Shown one piece after another: positions 12,031-25,500 of a DNA stretch of 64,000 nucleotides. Source of the DNA: Haematobia irritans (taxonomy: Eukaryota > Arthropoda > Insecta > Diptera > Muscidae). The translations under genes were made by a program, and so were the position numbers. Every line of letters starts with the position of its first letter. The first letter of the stretch is position 1. The notes under the pieces are model-generated. The model did no database searches and was not told the origin of the DNA. It was given only the letters and a program-made list of their open reading frames with translations. The DNA is taken from NCBI RefSeq assembly GCF_050003625.1, contig NC_134400.1:189873726-189937725 (forward strand), in the 5' to 3' direction.

Positions 12031-12205
12031 TAGTTTTATCATTTTTCTCATTGGTAGATTGAAATTGAATTTGTTATCCGAACATGGGCAATAAAATCTA
12101 AATCACTTTACAGATTTTATTATTTTTAGTTTTATCATTTTGCTCATTGTTAAATTGAAATTAAATTGGTTATCCGAACATGGGCAATAAAAACTAAAAC
12201 TATTC
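12031..12205 (+). repeat. About 97-bp tandem duplication
   Basis: TTTAGTTTTATCATTTT, then CTCATTG, then TTATCCGAACATGGGCA occurs at about 12029 and again at about 12126, with a few mismatches. It lies downstream of the odr-4 stop codon, considered on the minus strand. No function is evident. Confidence 0.65.
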
Positions 12206-12694
12206 ACACTCACGCCAGAATTTAATGGGGCAATCTATGTGACAGGCCGGGGAATTTGATATACCTTCCCTGTCCTTATGGTACAAAGTTAAATAATCCC
12301 AAATTTAAAAAAAAACACTGCTTTTTATTTCTACGAAAAATTTTGTGTGTGTTTTATATATCATTTTATTTATCTACGTTCTAAATAAATTTTGTTTAAC
12401 TATTGCCAAAAACCATTGTTATGGCTTTCAACAATTTTCGATTTAAGTTTGGTTTGTTTGTTGTTTTTTGTTTTTTTGTTTCAAAAAGTATAATTTCTTC
12501 AATGTGTTATTTCTACAGGACAAATACAAATAATTTATTAAAACAAAACGTAATAATTAAAAAAAAAATACAAAAGTACGTCGTAGACAGTTAAGTAAAA
12601 AATGTGAACAGCATAAACGAAATTTATCAACAAATACAAATTTATGAACAGAGTGATGTTAACTTCTTGCACCGAAGCCAGTCTGCTGTTAATT

Positions 12695-13595
12695 TTATTT
12701 CATGAAATAGTGTACAACAATGGCTATAACCAGCACTAGCAGGGATACGGAAATACCCAACATGTACATGGTACGAGTGAGATCTCTAATGTTGGTCTTA
12801 TCATTGGCCAGTTTTTGTAATTTTTGTTTATCAGTCTGCATCTCGAATGATGTGTCGCTGAAGGTTTCGTCCTCGGGTACAGCCTCGAGATCAGCCATTA
12901 TACTATCGGTGGTAATGTCCAAGTCCAAAATCTGTTTAGCCTGGGCGGCGGCTACTGTAGGTGTTTCACCGCGGAATATATAATCGCTGAATTGTATGGG
13001 CTTTTGACCAGCCGTATTCACATTGAAATACACTCTTCGTGGTGGCTCGGATATGAAAATGGCATCATTACTAATATTCGGTTCCGTAAGGCCATCACAA
13101 TACACTTGGATACGGGCCATAAGAGATCGCATAACATCCTCACGTATAAATCGCTTTACATCGCCTATTGTATTCTTGGGATTACACCATACTCGTGATG
13201 AAACGACACCCGACAGCCGAATGGTACCATTGAATTCCTTGACATGTACACGTACACCACTCGTCGTCGTTTGGCACTTGATGGGTAGGAATATTGTAGC
13301 CTTAAAATTCTCTTCGGCAGCATTGGATTTTCTTTGACCTTTTTGTGATTGTTTGATGTATGTCTCCAATATTTGGCCATCGTCCACACATTCATTTTGT
13401 AGAAAAATCTCACTAGCATTTAGGCTATGACGTACAGTATCAATGGTCTTTTGGAATTGCACTTCAATGTTAATTTTTTCTGAGGCATCCACCACAATGG
13501 GAAATACATCACTCAACTCATAGTTGCATTCGAATATATACCATTCAAAGGGTTTCTCCACAAAACGACAATCCATTGGCGAAAATGAGCCACCG
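12695..13595 (-). CDS. odr-4: odr-4 exon 5 (residues 164-463)
   Basis: The acceptor ATTATAG is followed by GGSFSPMDCRFVEKPFEW, upstream of the internal ATG that a simple ORF caller would choose. The exon holds the conserved C-terminal two thirds of the protein and the terminal membrane segment. It ends in HYFMK and the TAA at 12697-12695. AATAAA overlaps the stop codon; further TTTATT motifs on the plus strand at about 12368 and 12534 are alternative poly(A) signals. Confidence 0.9.
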
Positions 13596-16500
13596 CTATA
13601 ATTTGTTTTTGCATAGAAATTAAAATTTGATTAGCATTTTTTTCGCATAGGACTAAATAGGTTTGTTAGTATTGGAAATAATGGGCGCACATATGGATGT
13701 TGTGTTAAAAGTGTAAGCAAATTAAGAAGATGGAACCCATAAAAGCATGAAGAATCGAATGGAAACTGAAAATCATCCCTATATGAAAATAATTCATTTT
13801 TACTTGTAATTTTAATTTTTATTAAAATTAAATACGTTAAATTATCCTAGATGTGATGTAGAGAGAAGTTCACCAATGTGGTATCACAATGGACTGAATA
13901 GTCTAAGTGAGCCTGATACATCGGGCTGCCACCTAACCTAACCTAACCTAACCTAACCTAGATGTGGTGGATGGCTACTCTGTTGTAGCACTTAGGGTCA
14001 GTTTCATATCCACCGATTAATAACTATTATTGTAATCCAATCTTTATTTAAATAAACTTAGTAAAATCTTAAGATGGATTTATATGAGAACAATTTTTAT
14101 TTAAATAAACTTAGTAAAATCTTAAGATGGATTTATATGAGAACTATATCAAATAATGCACCGATATGATCCAGCTTCGAACTTCACCTGTCTGAAGGGA
14201 ATACAAAAAATCTGTCCCAAATTTTATAAAGTGTGATTGAAAGTGACGAAGAGATGGACATCACAAGACAGTATTTAACTCGGGGTGTAGCTCACTATCA
14301 TATATATTATATTATATAATTTAGGTGATAGAATATTGGCATTTCAATGTGTCATAGATGATTCAAAATACAAAATATTTTTTATGTGTACAAAACCTAA
14401 CCAGCGAAATTTAGATCCAACTAGGACAAATTAGCAATACCTTACGGGAAATGGATCCACCCCAGAACCGTTACGAGACTAGTCCATGTCTTAAATTTGG
14501 TCTAAACATATGAATCGGTCGCTTTATCATGGGTTCGTCATTGAGAGGGTAGGTATAAACCTTAGGACATGAATTCCAAATGTACCAGTACCAAAGTGCC
14601 AGACCACACCAGACGAATCAGTCCTTAGACAGATTCTTATTAATCTTATTAATCGGAGTTTGGACAACCTCTTCAGCACTTGTTTCATTCAAAATGATAA
14701 AAAAAAAATCATATTACTAAAAAGAAATATTTATAACCGAAAATCGCTTTATTCTTATTTCCCATTAAGATCTATACACTATTGCATGCGTTTGAACAAA
14801 TTGTCGAAGCCTTTTTGCCACTCTGATTGAGGTATCTCCAAACACATGTATTCTGAACACATCAACCACTTCTTCAAATGTCGAAAAGCGTTGACCTCTC
14901 ATTTTTAACGTACGAATGTCATTTGGAGCCAAGTCAGGACCCAGTATGACCCATCAAATCAATGTTTTGATTGTCAGCCTTTTGGGCCGATGTGTGAGAT
15001 CTCGCCTTGGCGAAGATTGATCCATTTTCGGCGGTTTATTTTTCTGATTTCTTGTAAGACAACTGACACACAAATGGTTGCGAACCTCTCCGAATTGACT
15101 GTACGATTGCAACATGTCCAGTTTTTTCGCAAAAAAACACGACGATCCTTTGCTTGGGGGTGCTTCGTGAACGAGCAACTTTTCTTGGATTTGGCTCATT
15201 TTGAAGCATCCATACTGTCGACTTCTATTTACCTCCGGGCTCATACGCGTAACTCCACAATCGACCGGCGATTGTGGAGTTAACTCCACAATTCATCGCA
15301 GGTCACGATGTCATAGACAGGTTTCGAGCATCGCGATCGTAGTTTAGCAGCATTTTTTTACCAATCGAAACGAACCTTTTTCGTGCCAAAAATAATTTAC
15401 CAAAAATAGAAAATTTTACCACAAATCAACCAAATTTAAAAAGTATTTTGCAGTTTGTTAAAATTTTATTTTTATAAAAAATTTTGTCAAAATTTTATTT
15501 CGATAGAAAATTTGGTAAAAATGTTTCTCCTATAGAAAATTTTGTCAACATAGAAATAAATTCTATGGACAATTTTATCAAAATTTTATTTCTATAGAAA
15601 ATTTTGTCAAAATTTTATTTATATAGAACATTTTGTCAAAATTTTATTTTTATAGAAAATTTATTTCAATAAAAAATTTTGTCAACATTTTATTTTTATA
15701 GAAAATTTATTCTATACAAAATTTTGTCAACATTTTATTTCTATAGAAAATTTTGTCAACATTTTATTTCTATAGAACATTTTGTCAATATTTTATTTCT
15801 ATAGAACATTTTGTCAATATTTTATTTCTATAGAACATTTTGTCAAAATTTTATTTCTTTAGAAAATTTTGTGAAAATTTTATTTCTATAGAAAATTTTG
15901 TCAAAATTGTATTTCTGTAGAAAATTTTGTCAAAATTTTATTTCTATAGCAAATTTGTTCAAATTGTATTTCTCAAAAAAAAAAACAATTTGTAGAAATT
16001 TTATTTCTATAGAAAATTTTGTCAAAATTTTATTTCTATAGAAAATTTTGTCAAAATTTTATTTCTATAGAAAATTTTGTCAAAATTTTATTTCTATAGA
16101 AAATTTTGTCATAATTTTATTCCTATAGAAAATGTTGTCAAAATTTTATTTCTATAGAAAATTTTGTCAAAATTTTATTTCTATAGAAAATTTTGTCAAC
16201 ATTTTATTTCTAAAGAAAATTTTGTCAACATTTTATTTCTGTAGAAAATTTTGTCAAAATTTTATTTCTATAGAAAATTTTATGTCTATAGAACATTTTG
16301 TCAAAATTTTATTTCTATAGAAAATTTTCTCAAAATTGTATTTCTTTAGAAAATTTTGTCAAAATTTTATTTCTATAGAAAATTTTATTTCTATAGAACA
16401 TTTTGTCAAAATTTTATTTCTGTAGAAAATTTTGTCAAAATTTTATTTCTATAGAAAATTTTGTGAACATTTTATTTCTATAGAAAATTTTCTCAAAATT

Positions 16501-19500
16501 TTATTTCTATAGAAAATTTTGTCAAAATTTTATTTCTAAAGAAAATTATAGAAAATTTTGTCAAAATTTTATTTCTATAGAACATTTTGTCAAAATTTTA
16601 TTTCTTTAGAAAATTTTGTCCAAAATTTTATTTCTTTAGAAAATTTTGTCAAAATTTTATTTCTATAGAAAATTTTGTCAAAATTTTATTTCTATAGAAA
16701 ATTTTGTCAACATTTTATTTTTATAAAAAAATTTATTTCTATAGAAAATTTTTTCAAAATTTTATTTATATAGAACATTTTGTCAAAATTTTATTTTTAT
16801 AAAAAATTTATTTCAATAAAAAATTTTGTCAACATTAGAGGTGTGCGCGTGAGGGAGTTTTCACGCACGCTCACGCACGCTCACAAATTCAAAATGTCAT
16901 TCACGCACGATCACGCACGCCTGTTTTAGAATTGCTCACACTCACGCACGCTCACGAATGAATTCGTAACATTCACGCACGATCACGCACGCCCGTTTTT
17001 GAATTGCTCACACTCACGCACGCTCACGAATGAATTCGTAACATTCACGCACGATCACGCACGCCCGTTTTGGAATTGCTCACACTCACGCACGCTCACG
17101 AATGAATTCGTAACATTCACGCACGAAGGTTTTTATTGATTCACGCTCACTCACGTTCACGAACCAAAATCCTGCAAAGATAAACACTCACGATTGCAGA
17201 ATAGTGACTACCGCACGCTCACGACGGGATATATCAACTCACGCACGTTCACGAACAACAAACTTATTCACGCACACTCACGATTCGAAAAAAAAACTAC
17301 TCACGCACGTTCACGAACAATGAAACGTACTTCCACACACTCACGATTCATAAAAAAACTATTCACGCACGCTCACGATGTAAAATGCAACTCACGCACG
17401 TTCACGACTATTATACTTACAAAACAAACGAAAAAATGTAATTCACGAATGAGTACGAACTTAAAAACTTACTCACTCTCGCTCGTGATACAAATGAGCC
17501 ACCCACACAAATTCGCCAAAATATTTCTAATTAAAAATCTGAAGTTGAAAACGTACTCAATTAAAAAGTTAACAGATACAATTAACATTTTAATCAAATC
17601 AAAATATAAATTCAATTAAAATTTGGATTGATTTTGGCCGAAAAACTTAATTAATTTTTAATTGAGGCAATCAATGATTTATAGTGTTATTGTTTACTTA
17701 TTTTATTTTTTATTATATTATAATTACATATATTATAATTATACTATATAGAATTATTTTTTTTACATCTAAGCCAAAATTTAATGAACCAATGAAACCA
17801 ATTATTTCCGAATATTATTAATTTTTTATTTGGAAGTATGTTTTCAATTTAAAAATGTAAAAATGTTCAATCATTATTATACCCTTCACCACTACTGTGG
17901 TACAGGGTATAATAAGTTTGTGTATTTGTATGTAACGCCAAGAAGGAAAAGTCTGAGACCCATCGTTTAGTATACCGATCGTCTTAGAATTAAATTCTGA
18001 GTCGATTTAGCGATGTCTGTCTGTCTGTCCGTCTGTCTGTCTGTTGGTGTATTTTTGTGTGCAAAGTACAGCTCGCAGTTTTAGTCCGATTGTCCTAAAA
18101 TTTGGTATAGGGTCCTGTTTCGGCTCAAAGACGATCCCTATTGATTTTGGAAAAAATCGGTTCAGATTTAGATATAGCTGCCATATATATTTTTCACCCA
18201 TCTGGTCATAATTGGCTTGTATATCAACCGATCTTCCTCAAATTCCGTACATCCGAATATTTTATGAGTCTCGAAAAACTTGCCAAATATCAGCCAAATC
18301 GGTTCAGATTTAGATATAGCTCCCATATATAGCTTTCGCCCGATTTACACTTATTTTCCCACAGAGGCCAATTTTTTGCTCCGATTTAGTTGAAATTTTG
18401 CATAGGGAGTAGAATTAGCATTGTAACTATGCGTGCCAAATTTGGTTGAAATCGGTTCAGATTTAGATATAGCTCCCATATATAGCTTTCGCCCGATATG
18501 AACTTATATGGCCCCAGAAGCCAGAGTTTTACCCCACTTTGCTTAACATTTTGCACAAGAAGAACGTGAATTTCATCGTGAGCGTGAATTTTTCGTGAAT
18601 GTGAGTTTCTTCGTGAGCGTGAATTTTCTCGTGAGCGTGAATTTTTCGTGAACGTGAATTTTTTCGTGAACGTGAATGTGAGTGTGAAGTTTTCGTGAAT
18701 GTGAATTTCTTCGTGAACGTGAATTTCTTCGTGAGCGTGAATTTTGTCGTGAGCGTGAATTGTTCGTGAATGTGAATTTTTTCCTGAACGTGAATTTTGT
18801 CGTGAGCGTGATTTTGAAAAAAATTTACTCACGCACATTCACGAACAGAATTTGATGTTCACGCACGATCACGCACGACACATTTTTGTTCAGTCCCATT
18901 CACGCACATTCACGTGATTTGGTCAAAATTTCATTCACGAATCACGTGACTCACGCGTGAATCACGCGTGTCACGAAAATTTCGTGTCACGCGCACACCT
19001 CTAGTCAACATTTTATTTTTATAGAAAATTTTGTCAACATTTTATTTCTATAGAACATTTTGTCAAAATTTTATTTCTATAGAACATTTTGTCAATATTT
19101 TATTTCTATAGAACATTTTGTCAATATTTTATTTCTATAGAACATTTTGTCAAAATTTTATTTCTTTAGAAAATTTTGTCAAAATTTTATTTCTATAGAA
19201 AATTTTGTCAAAATTGTATTTCTGTAGAAAATTTTGTCAATATTTTATTTCTATAGAAAATTTATTTCTCTCGAAAATTTAGTCAAAATTTTTTTTCTAT
19301 AGAAAATTTTGTCAAAATTTTATTTCTATAGAACATTCTTTCAATATTTTATTTCTACAGAACATTTTGTCAATATTTTATTTCTATAGAACATTTTGTC
19401 AAAATTTTATTTCTTTAGAAAATTTTGTCAAAATTTTATGTCTATAGAAAATTTGGTCAAAATTTTATTTCTATAGCAAATTTGTTCAAATTGTATTTCT

Positions 19501-22500
19501 CAAAAAACAATTTGTAAAAATTTTATTTCTATAGAAAATTTTGTCAAAATTTTATTTCTATAGAAAATTTTGTCAACATTTTATTTTTATAAAAAATTTA
19601 TTTCTATAGAAAATTTTGTCAAAATTTTATTTCTATAGAACATTTTGTAACAATTTTATTTCTATAGAACATTTTGTCAAAATTTTATTTCTATAGAACA
19701 TTTTGTCAATATTTTATTTCTATACAACATTTTGTCAAAATTTTATTTCTTTAGAAAATTTTGTCAAAATTTTATTTCTATAGAAAATTTTGTCAAAATT
19801 ATATTTCTGTAGAAAATTTTGTCAAAATTTTATTTCTATAGCAAAATTGTTCAAATTGTATTTCTCAAAAAAAAATTGTAAAAATTTTATTTCTATAGAA
19901 ATTTATTTCTATCGAAAATTTTGTCAAAATTTTATTTCTATAGAAAATTTTGTCAACATTTTATTTTTATAGAAAATTTATTTCTATAGAAAATTTTGTC
20001 AAAATTTTATTTCTATAGAAAATTTTGTCAAAATTTTATTTCTATAGAACATTTTGTCAAAATTTTATTTCTATAGAAAATTTTGTCAAAATTTTATTTC
20101 TATAGAACATTTTGTCAAAATTTTATTTCTATAGCAAATTTCTTCAAATTGTATTTCTCAAAAAACAATTTGTAAAAATTTTATTTCTATAGAAAATTTT
20201 GTCAACATTTTATTTTTATAAAAAATTTATTTCTAAAGAAAATTTTGTCAAAATTTTATTTCTAATGAAAATTTTGTCAAAATTTTATTTCTATAGAAAA
20301 TTTTGTCAAAATTTTATTTCTATAGAAAATGTTGTCAAAATTTTATTTCTATAGAAAATTTTATTAAAATTTTATTTCTATAGAACATTTTGTAAAAATT
20401 TTATTTCTATAGAACATTTTGTCAAAATCTAATTATACAATTATTATTCGAGCTTTATGGACAGATATAGATTAAGGAACATGGTTAATAGAGCCATTGA
20501 AAAGAAAACGCCAGATACAAATCTATACACGCCTGGACTGTACATGTTTCGGTTCGGGCGAATGAACCTTTCCACAGCCTTTAGTATAGATCTGGCTGGG
20601 AGAGATAACTCAATTTTGGGCCCTTTATGCTAACTCCTTATGGAGAAAACGTTTGGGAAATTTCCTCTTACAAATTGAATCATCTTTTCTCCCACTGTAC
20701 ATCATCTTTTCATATAACTTACAAGTCCCTTAATCTTATTTTTATTTCGTTTTGTTACATAGTAATGCAACAACACGAAATTTATTTTTAGAAAGCTAAT
20801 TTGTTAGAAAAGCCAGATCTATACTAAAGGCTGTGGAAAGGTTCATTCGCCCGAACCGAAACATGTACAGTCCAGGCGTGTATAGATTTGTATCTGGCGT
20901 TTTCTTTTCAATGGCTCTATTAACCATGTTCCTTAATCTATATCTGTCCATAAAGCTCGAATAATAATTGTATAATTAGATATAATGCATTTGGACGTCA
21001 ATTGCCTGTTTCGGTATCAGGCTAACATGTAATATAATTTTGTCAAAATTTTATTACTATAGAACATTTTGTAAAAATTTTTTTCTATAGAACATTTTGT
21101 CAAAATTTTATTTCTATAGAACATTTTGTCAAAATTTTATTTCTTTAGAAAATTTTATCAAAATTTTATTTCTATAGAAAATTTTGTCACAATTATATTT
21201 CTGTAGAAAATTTTGTCAAAATTTTATTTCTATAGCAAATTTGTTCAAATTGTCTTTCTCAAAAAAAAATTGTAAAAATTTTATTTCTATAGAAATTAAT
21301 TTCTAGGGCTGTTTCTTTTTGCACTGGAAGCAACATTTGTATGGGCTATACAGAACATCGTTGCACTGGTATTCTATCCAGAACACCTCATCAGTGCAAA
21401 TCGCGCCGATCTTGCCAGATTGTGTTTTGATAAAGTGACGCTTCATCGATTCACAATAGCACTTTATTGTGACTAATTTATCGAAAAACATGAAATTCAA
21501 AGTGATACAGTGTCATAAATAATCGCAGCATTAACTATTTATTATTAATTGGAGCATTTCATACATTAAAAATGCAAGATTTCACTTCTTTTCTGTGATT
21601 GTTTTTAAACAGCTGATGACAGTGTTGCATATTTTTGGAGATGTCCTGGATAAACGAGTACTCTGTTTTCTTTTAGTCCTTAACGGCTTAGCATATCCAG
21701 TGCTAAAAGAAAACAGCCCTTCTATCGAAAATTTTGTCAAAATTTTATTTCTATAGAAAATTTTGTCAACATTTTATTTTTATAGAAAATTTATTTCTAT
21801 AGAAAATTTTGTCAAAATTTTATTTCTATAGAAAATTTTGTCAAAATTTTATTTCTATAGAACATTTTGTCAAAATTTTATTTCTATAGAAAATTTTGTC
21901 AAAATTTTATTTCTATAGAACATTTTGTCATAATTTTATTTCTATAGAACATTTTGTCAAAATTTTATTTCTTTAGAACATTTTGTCAAAATTTAATTTC
22001 TATAGCAAATTTCTTCAAATTGTATTTCTCAAAAAAAAAAAAAAACAATTTGTAAAAATTTTATTTCTATAGAAAATTTTTTTCTATAGAAAATTTTCTC
22101 AAAATTTTATTTCTATAGAAAATTTTGTCAAAATTTAATTTCTAAAGAAAATTATAGAAATTTTTGTCAAAATTTTATTTCTATAGAAAATTTTGTCAAA
22201 ATTTTATTTCTTTAGAAAATTTTGTCAAAATTTTATTTCTATAGAAAATTTTGTCAAAATTGTATTTCTGTAGAAAATTTTGTCAAGATTTTATTTCTAT
22301 AGCAAATTTCTTCAAATTGTATTTCTCAAAAGAAAAAAAAAAAACAAAAAAACAAAACAATTTGTAAAAATTTTATTTCTATAGAAAATTTTTTCAAAAT
22401 TTTATTTCTATAGAAAATTTTGTCAAAATTTTAGTTCTAAAGAAAATTATAGAAAATTTTGTCAAAATTTTATTTCTATAGAAAATTTTGTCAAAATTTT

Positions 22501-25500
22501 ATTTCTTTAGGAAATTTTGTCAAAATTTTATTTCTATAGAACAGTTTGTCAAAATTTTATTTCTATAGAAAATTTTGTCAAAATTTTATTTCTTTAGAAA
22601 ATTTTGTCAAAGTTTTATTTCTATAGAAAATTTTGTCAAAATTTTATTTCTGTAGAAAATTTTGTCAAAACTTTATTTCTATAGAAAATTCTGTCAAAAT
22701 TTTATTTCTATAGAAAATGTTTCTCCTATAGAAAATTTTGTCAACATAGATTTCAACATAAATTTAAGGTTGTCTCAATCTCTGGCGCACAGTATCAATG
22801 ATTTCTGAAAAGACAACTGATTTAGACTACCTTCACCAAATTCTTTTTGGAGTGAACTAGAAGCTCGTTTGAATTCACCATAACATCGATAAGCACTTAT
22901 CTTTAACGAAGCTTCATCGAAATTAAAATTGAATTAAATTCATCGATGCACTGTTGTTGAGTTAATCATCGTATGTCAAAATGTTCTGAGTACGTATTTC
23001 CTCAAAAATGTCAAGCTTTTCGATAGAGCTGTCAGTCTGCAGATTTCAACAACAGGGTTGCGCAATCCCGAAATATAACAGGCCAACCTCGTATAAGCAT
23101 ACAGTTTCATTTCAGTACTTGTTATTTGCCCCGAGTTGTCAAGTTTCGTTTTTGTAGGCTTCCCGCAAAGGTAACAAAGGAAAGGTTTTTAGCATAGAAA
23201 CGTTACTGGCGATTAAAAGTGGATACACTACGACAATCCAAAACGGAAAAATTGAATGGCTTTCCCCGATTTTGCAGCAGGATAGTCATATGTTGCGAAA
23301 ATTGTAAAAACTTATTGGGAAACACTCTAATGGCAAGTCCCGCCCCAACCGCTGTATGGGCCAGATAGCATAGCTCCATTTGATTATTACTTGTTCCGGT
23401 CGATGACGCATGCTCTGGTTGATCAGCATTTTTGTTCTTATGAAGAACCCAAAAATTGGGACGATTCGTGGATTGAGTCAAAAGTGTTTTCTTTTCATCA
23501 CGGCATCCGTATGTTGCCAAAAAGATGGTAAAAATGTATTGGCTAGCGATGGACAATACTTCGATTGATCAGTCTATCAATTTTTTTTAGAATTTCTAAA
23601 TATTTGAATTTTCTATATTAAATTTAAATATATTTTTTTAATAATGATTAATCATAATCTATACGCTTTAAATTACAAGTACTCCTAAATTTTCTTAAAA
23701 ACTTACAAATATGTGCAATTGGATCAGTATCCCTCGAAAATTTCAATTGTGTTGCCCTATCTCTCTCACAAAAGTTAAACTAAATAATAAAAAAATAAAT
23801 TAAAAATAACAAAAAGTATATAGAAGATATATATTTTCGTTGAAATTAGGAATATATATTAAAATAAATGCATTATATAATAAATTATTTACCATAAAAC
23901 ACATTTAATATGTGCAGTAAAGTAGGTTTTCTTGCATTCCCTGTTGTTAGATATTCACATTTTTTGTAAAATTTTTAAAGAGAAAATATTTAAAAAAAAG
24001 TCGAAATAGATATGGATTAAAATCTCAATATAATATCAAAAAGACTGTTTACTAAACGAATGTATTTTTTTTGCAGTACTAGAGAACCAAAAGAGAGAAA
24101 CTGAAAACCTTAAAATATTATCAACCAACGAAATATAAACGAAGGGTGGACATGCAATTTCTCTAAAGACATTTTCTGGTCCCTTTTAAAATGTTGTTTA
24201 TGGAGAACTTTCAAATTTCTCGTTATCGATTCATTCGACTTTTATTTCTACACATATATTCTAGAATTGTAAAATAAAAAAATCTATGCGAAATATAAGC
24301 ATAAAAATACAACACAAAAATATATAGAAATTATTTTAAAAGTGAAAAAATAAATAGGTGCATAGTGTAAAAGGTAGTAAATTGTTGAGGGTGTTATAAT
24401 TCTTATGTACAAGTCACGACTAAATAAAAGCATATGCAAATTTCTGTTACTTACTTGGCAACATAATTGTAGATTTTACTTGTGGCTTTTTTAGCTGTAC
24501 TGGAATAAGTTAGGAAAATGTATTCGGTTTCATCGTAATCGGCACTTTTAAATTGATTTCCTTGTTTAAGTAAACTAAAATGAAATTTGTAAAAGCAAAT
24601 CATTAAAATAGTAGGATTGTTAGATTTATTGTAACATTCAAGCCTTAATTAACTAAAATATTATCGATGTCTGTGTCTTAGCAATCAGAAAAAACCTCGA
24701 CGTTCAGAATATATTTACGGTACGCATTCTAGTTTATGTTTTTCGTTAGAAATAAAATTTTGATAAAATTTTCCATAGACATAAAATTTTGACAACATTT
24801 TCTATTGAAATAAAATTTTGACAAAATTTTCTATAGAAATAAAATTTTGACAAAATTTTCTATAGAAATAAAATTTTGACAAAATTTTCTATAGAAATAA
24901 AATTTTGACAAAATTTTCTAAAGAAATAGAGTTTTGACAAAATTTTCTAAAGAAATAGAGTTTTGACAAAATTTTCTAAAGAAATAATATTTTGGAAAAT
25001 TTTTCTAAAGAAATAACATTTTGACAAAATTTTCTATAGAAATAAAGTTTTGACAAAATTTTCTAAAGAAATAAAATTTTGACAAAATTTTCTATAGAAA
25101 TAAAATTTTGACAAAAGTTTCTATAGAAATAAAATTTTGACAAAATTTTCTATAGAAATAAAATTTTGACAAAATTTGTTATAGAAATAAAATTTTCTTT
25201 AGAAATAAAATTTTGACAAAATTTCCTATAGAAAAAAATTTTTACAAAATTTTCTATAGAAATAAAATTTTGACAAAATTTTCTATAGAAATAAAATTTT
25301 GACAAAATTTTCTATAGAAATAAAATTTTGACAAAATGTTCTATAGAAATAAAATTATGACAAAATTTTCTATAGAAATAAAATTTTGACAAAATTTTCT
25401 ATAGAAATAAAATTTTGACAAAATTTTCTATAGAAATAAAATTTTGACAAAATGTTCTATAGAAATAAAATTTTGACAAAATTTTCTATAGAAATAAAAT

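Noticed and set aside
13165..13419. 84-codon minus-strand frame overlapping odr-4 exon 5
   Set aside because: It is a shadow of the odr-4 coding frame.
15440..22762. CRISPR-like array
   Set aside because: Repeats of 29 bp are CRISPR-sized, but there are no spacers, the units are contiguous and diverged, and this is an animal genome.
23203..23556. 117-codon minus-strand frame
   Set aside because: It is antisense to the plus-strand mariner fossil C.
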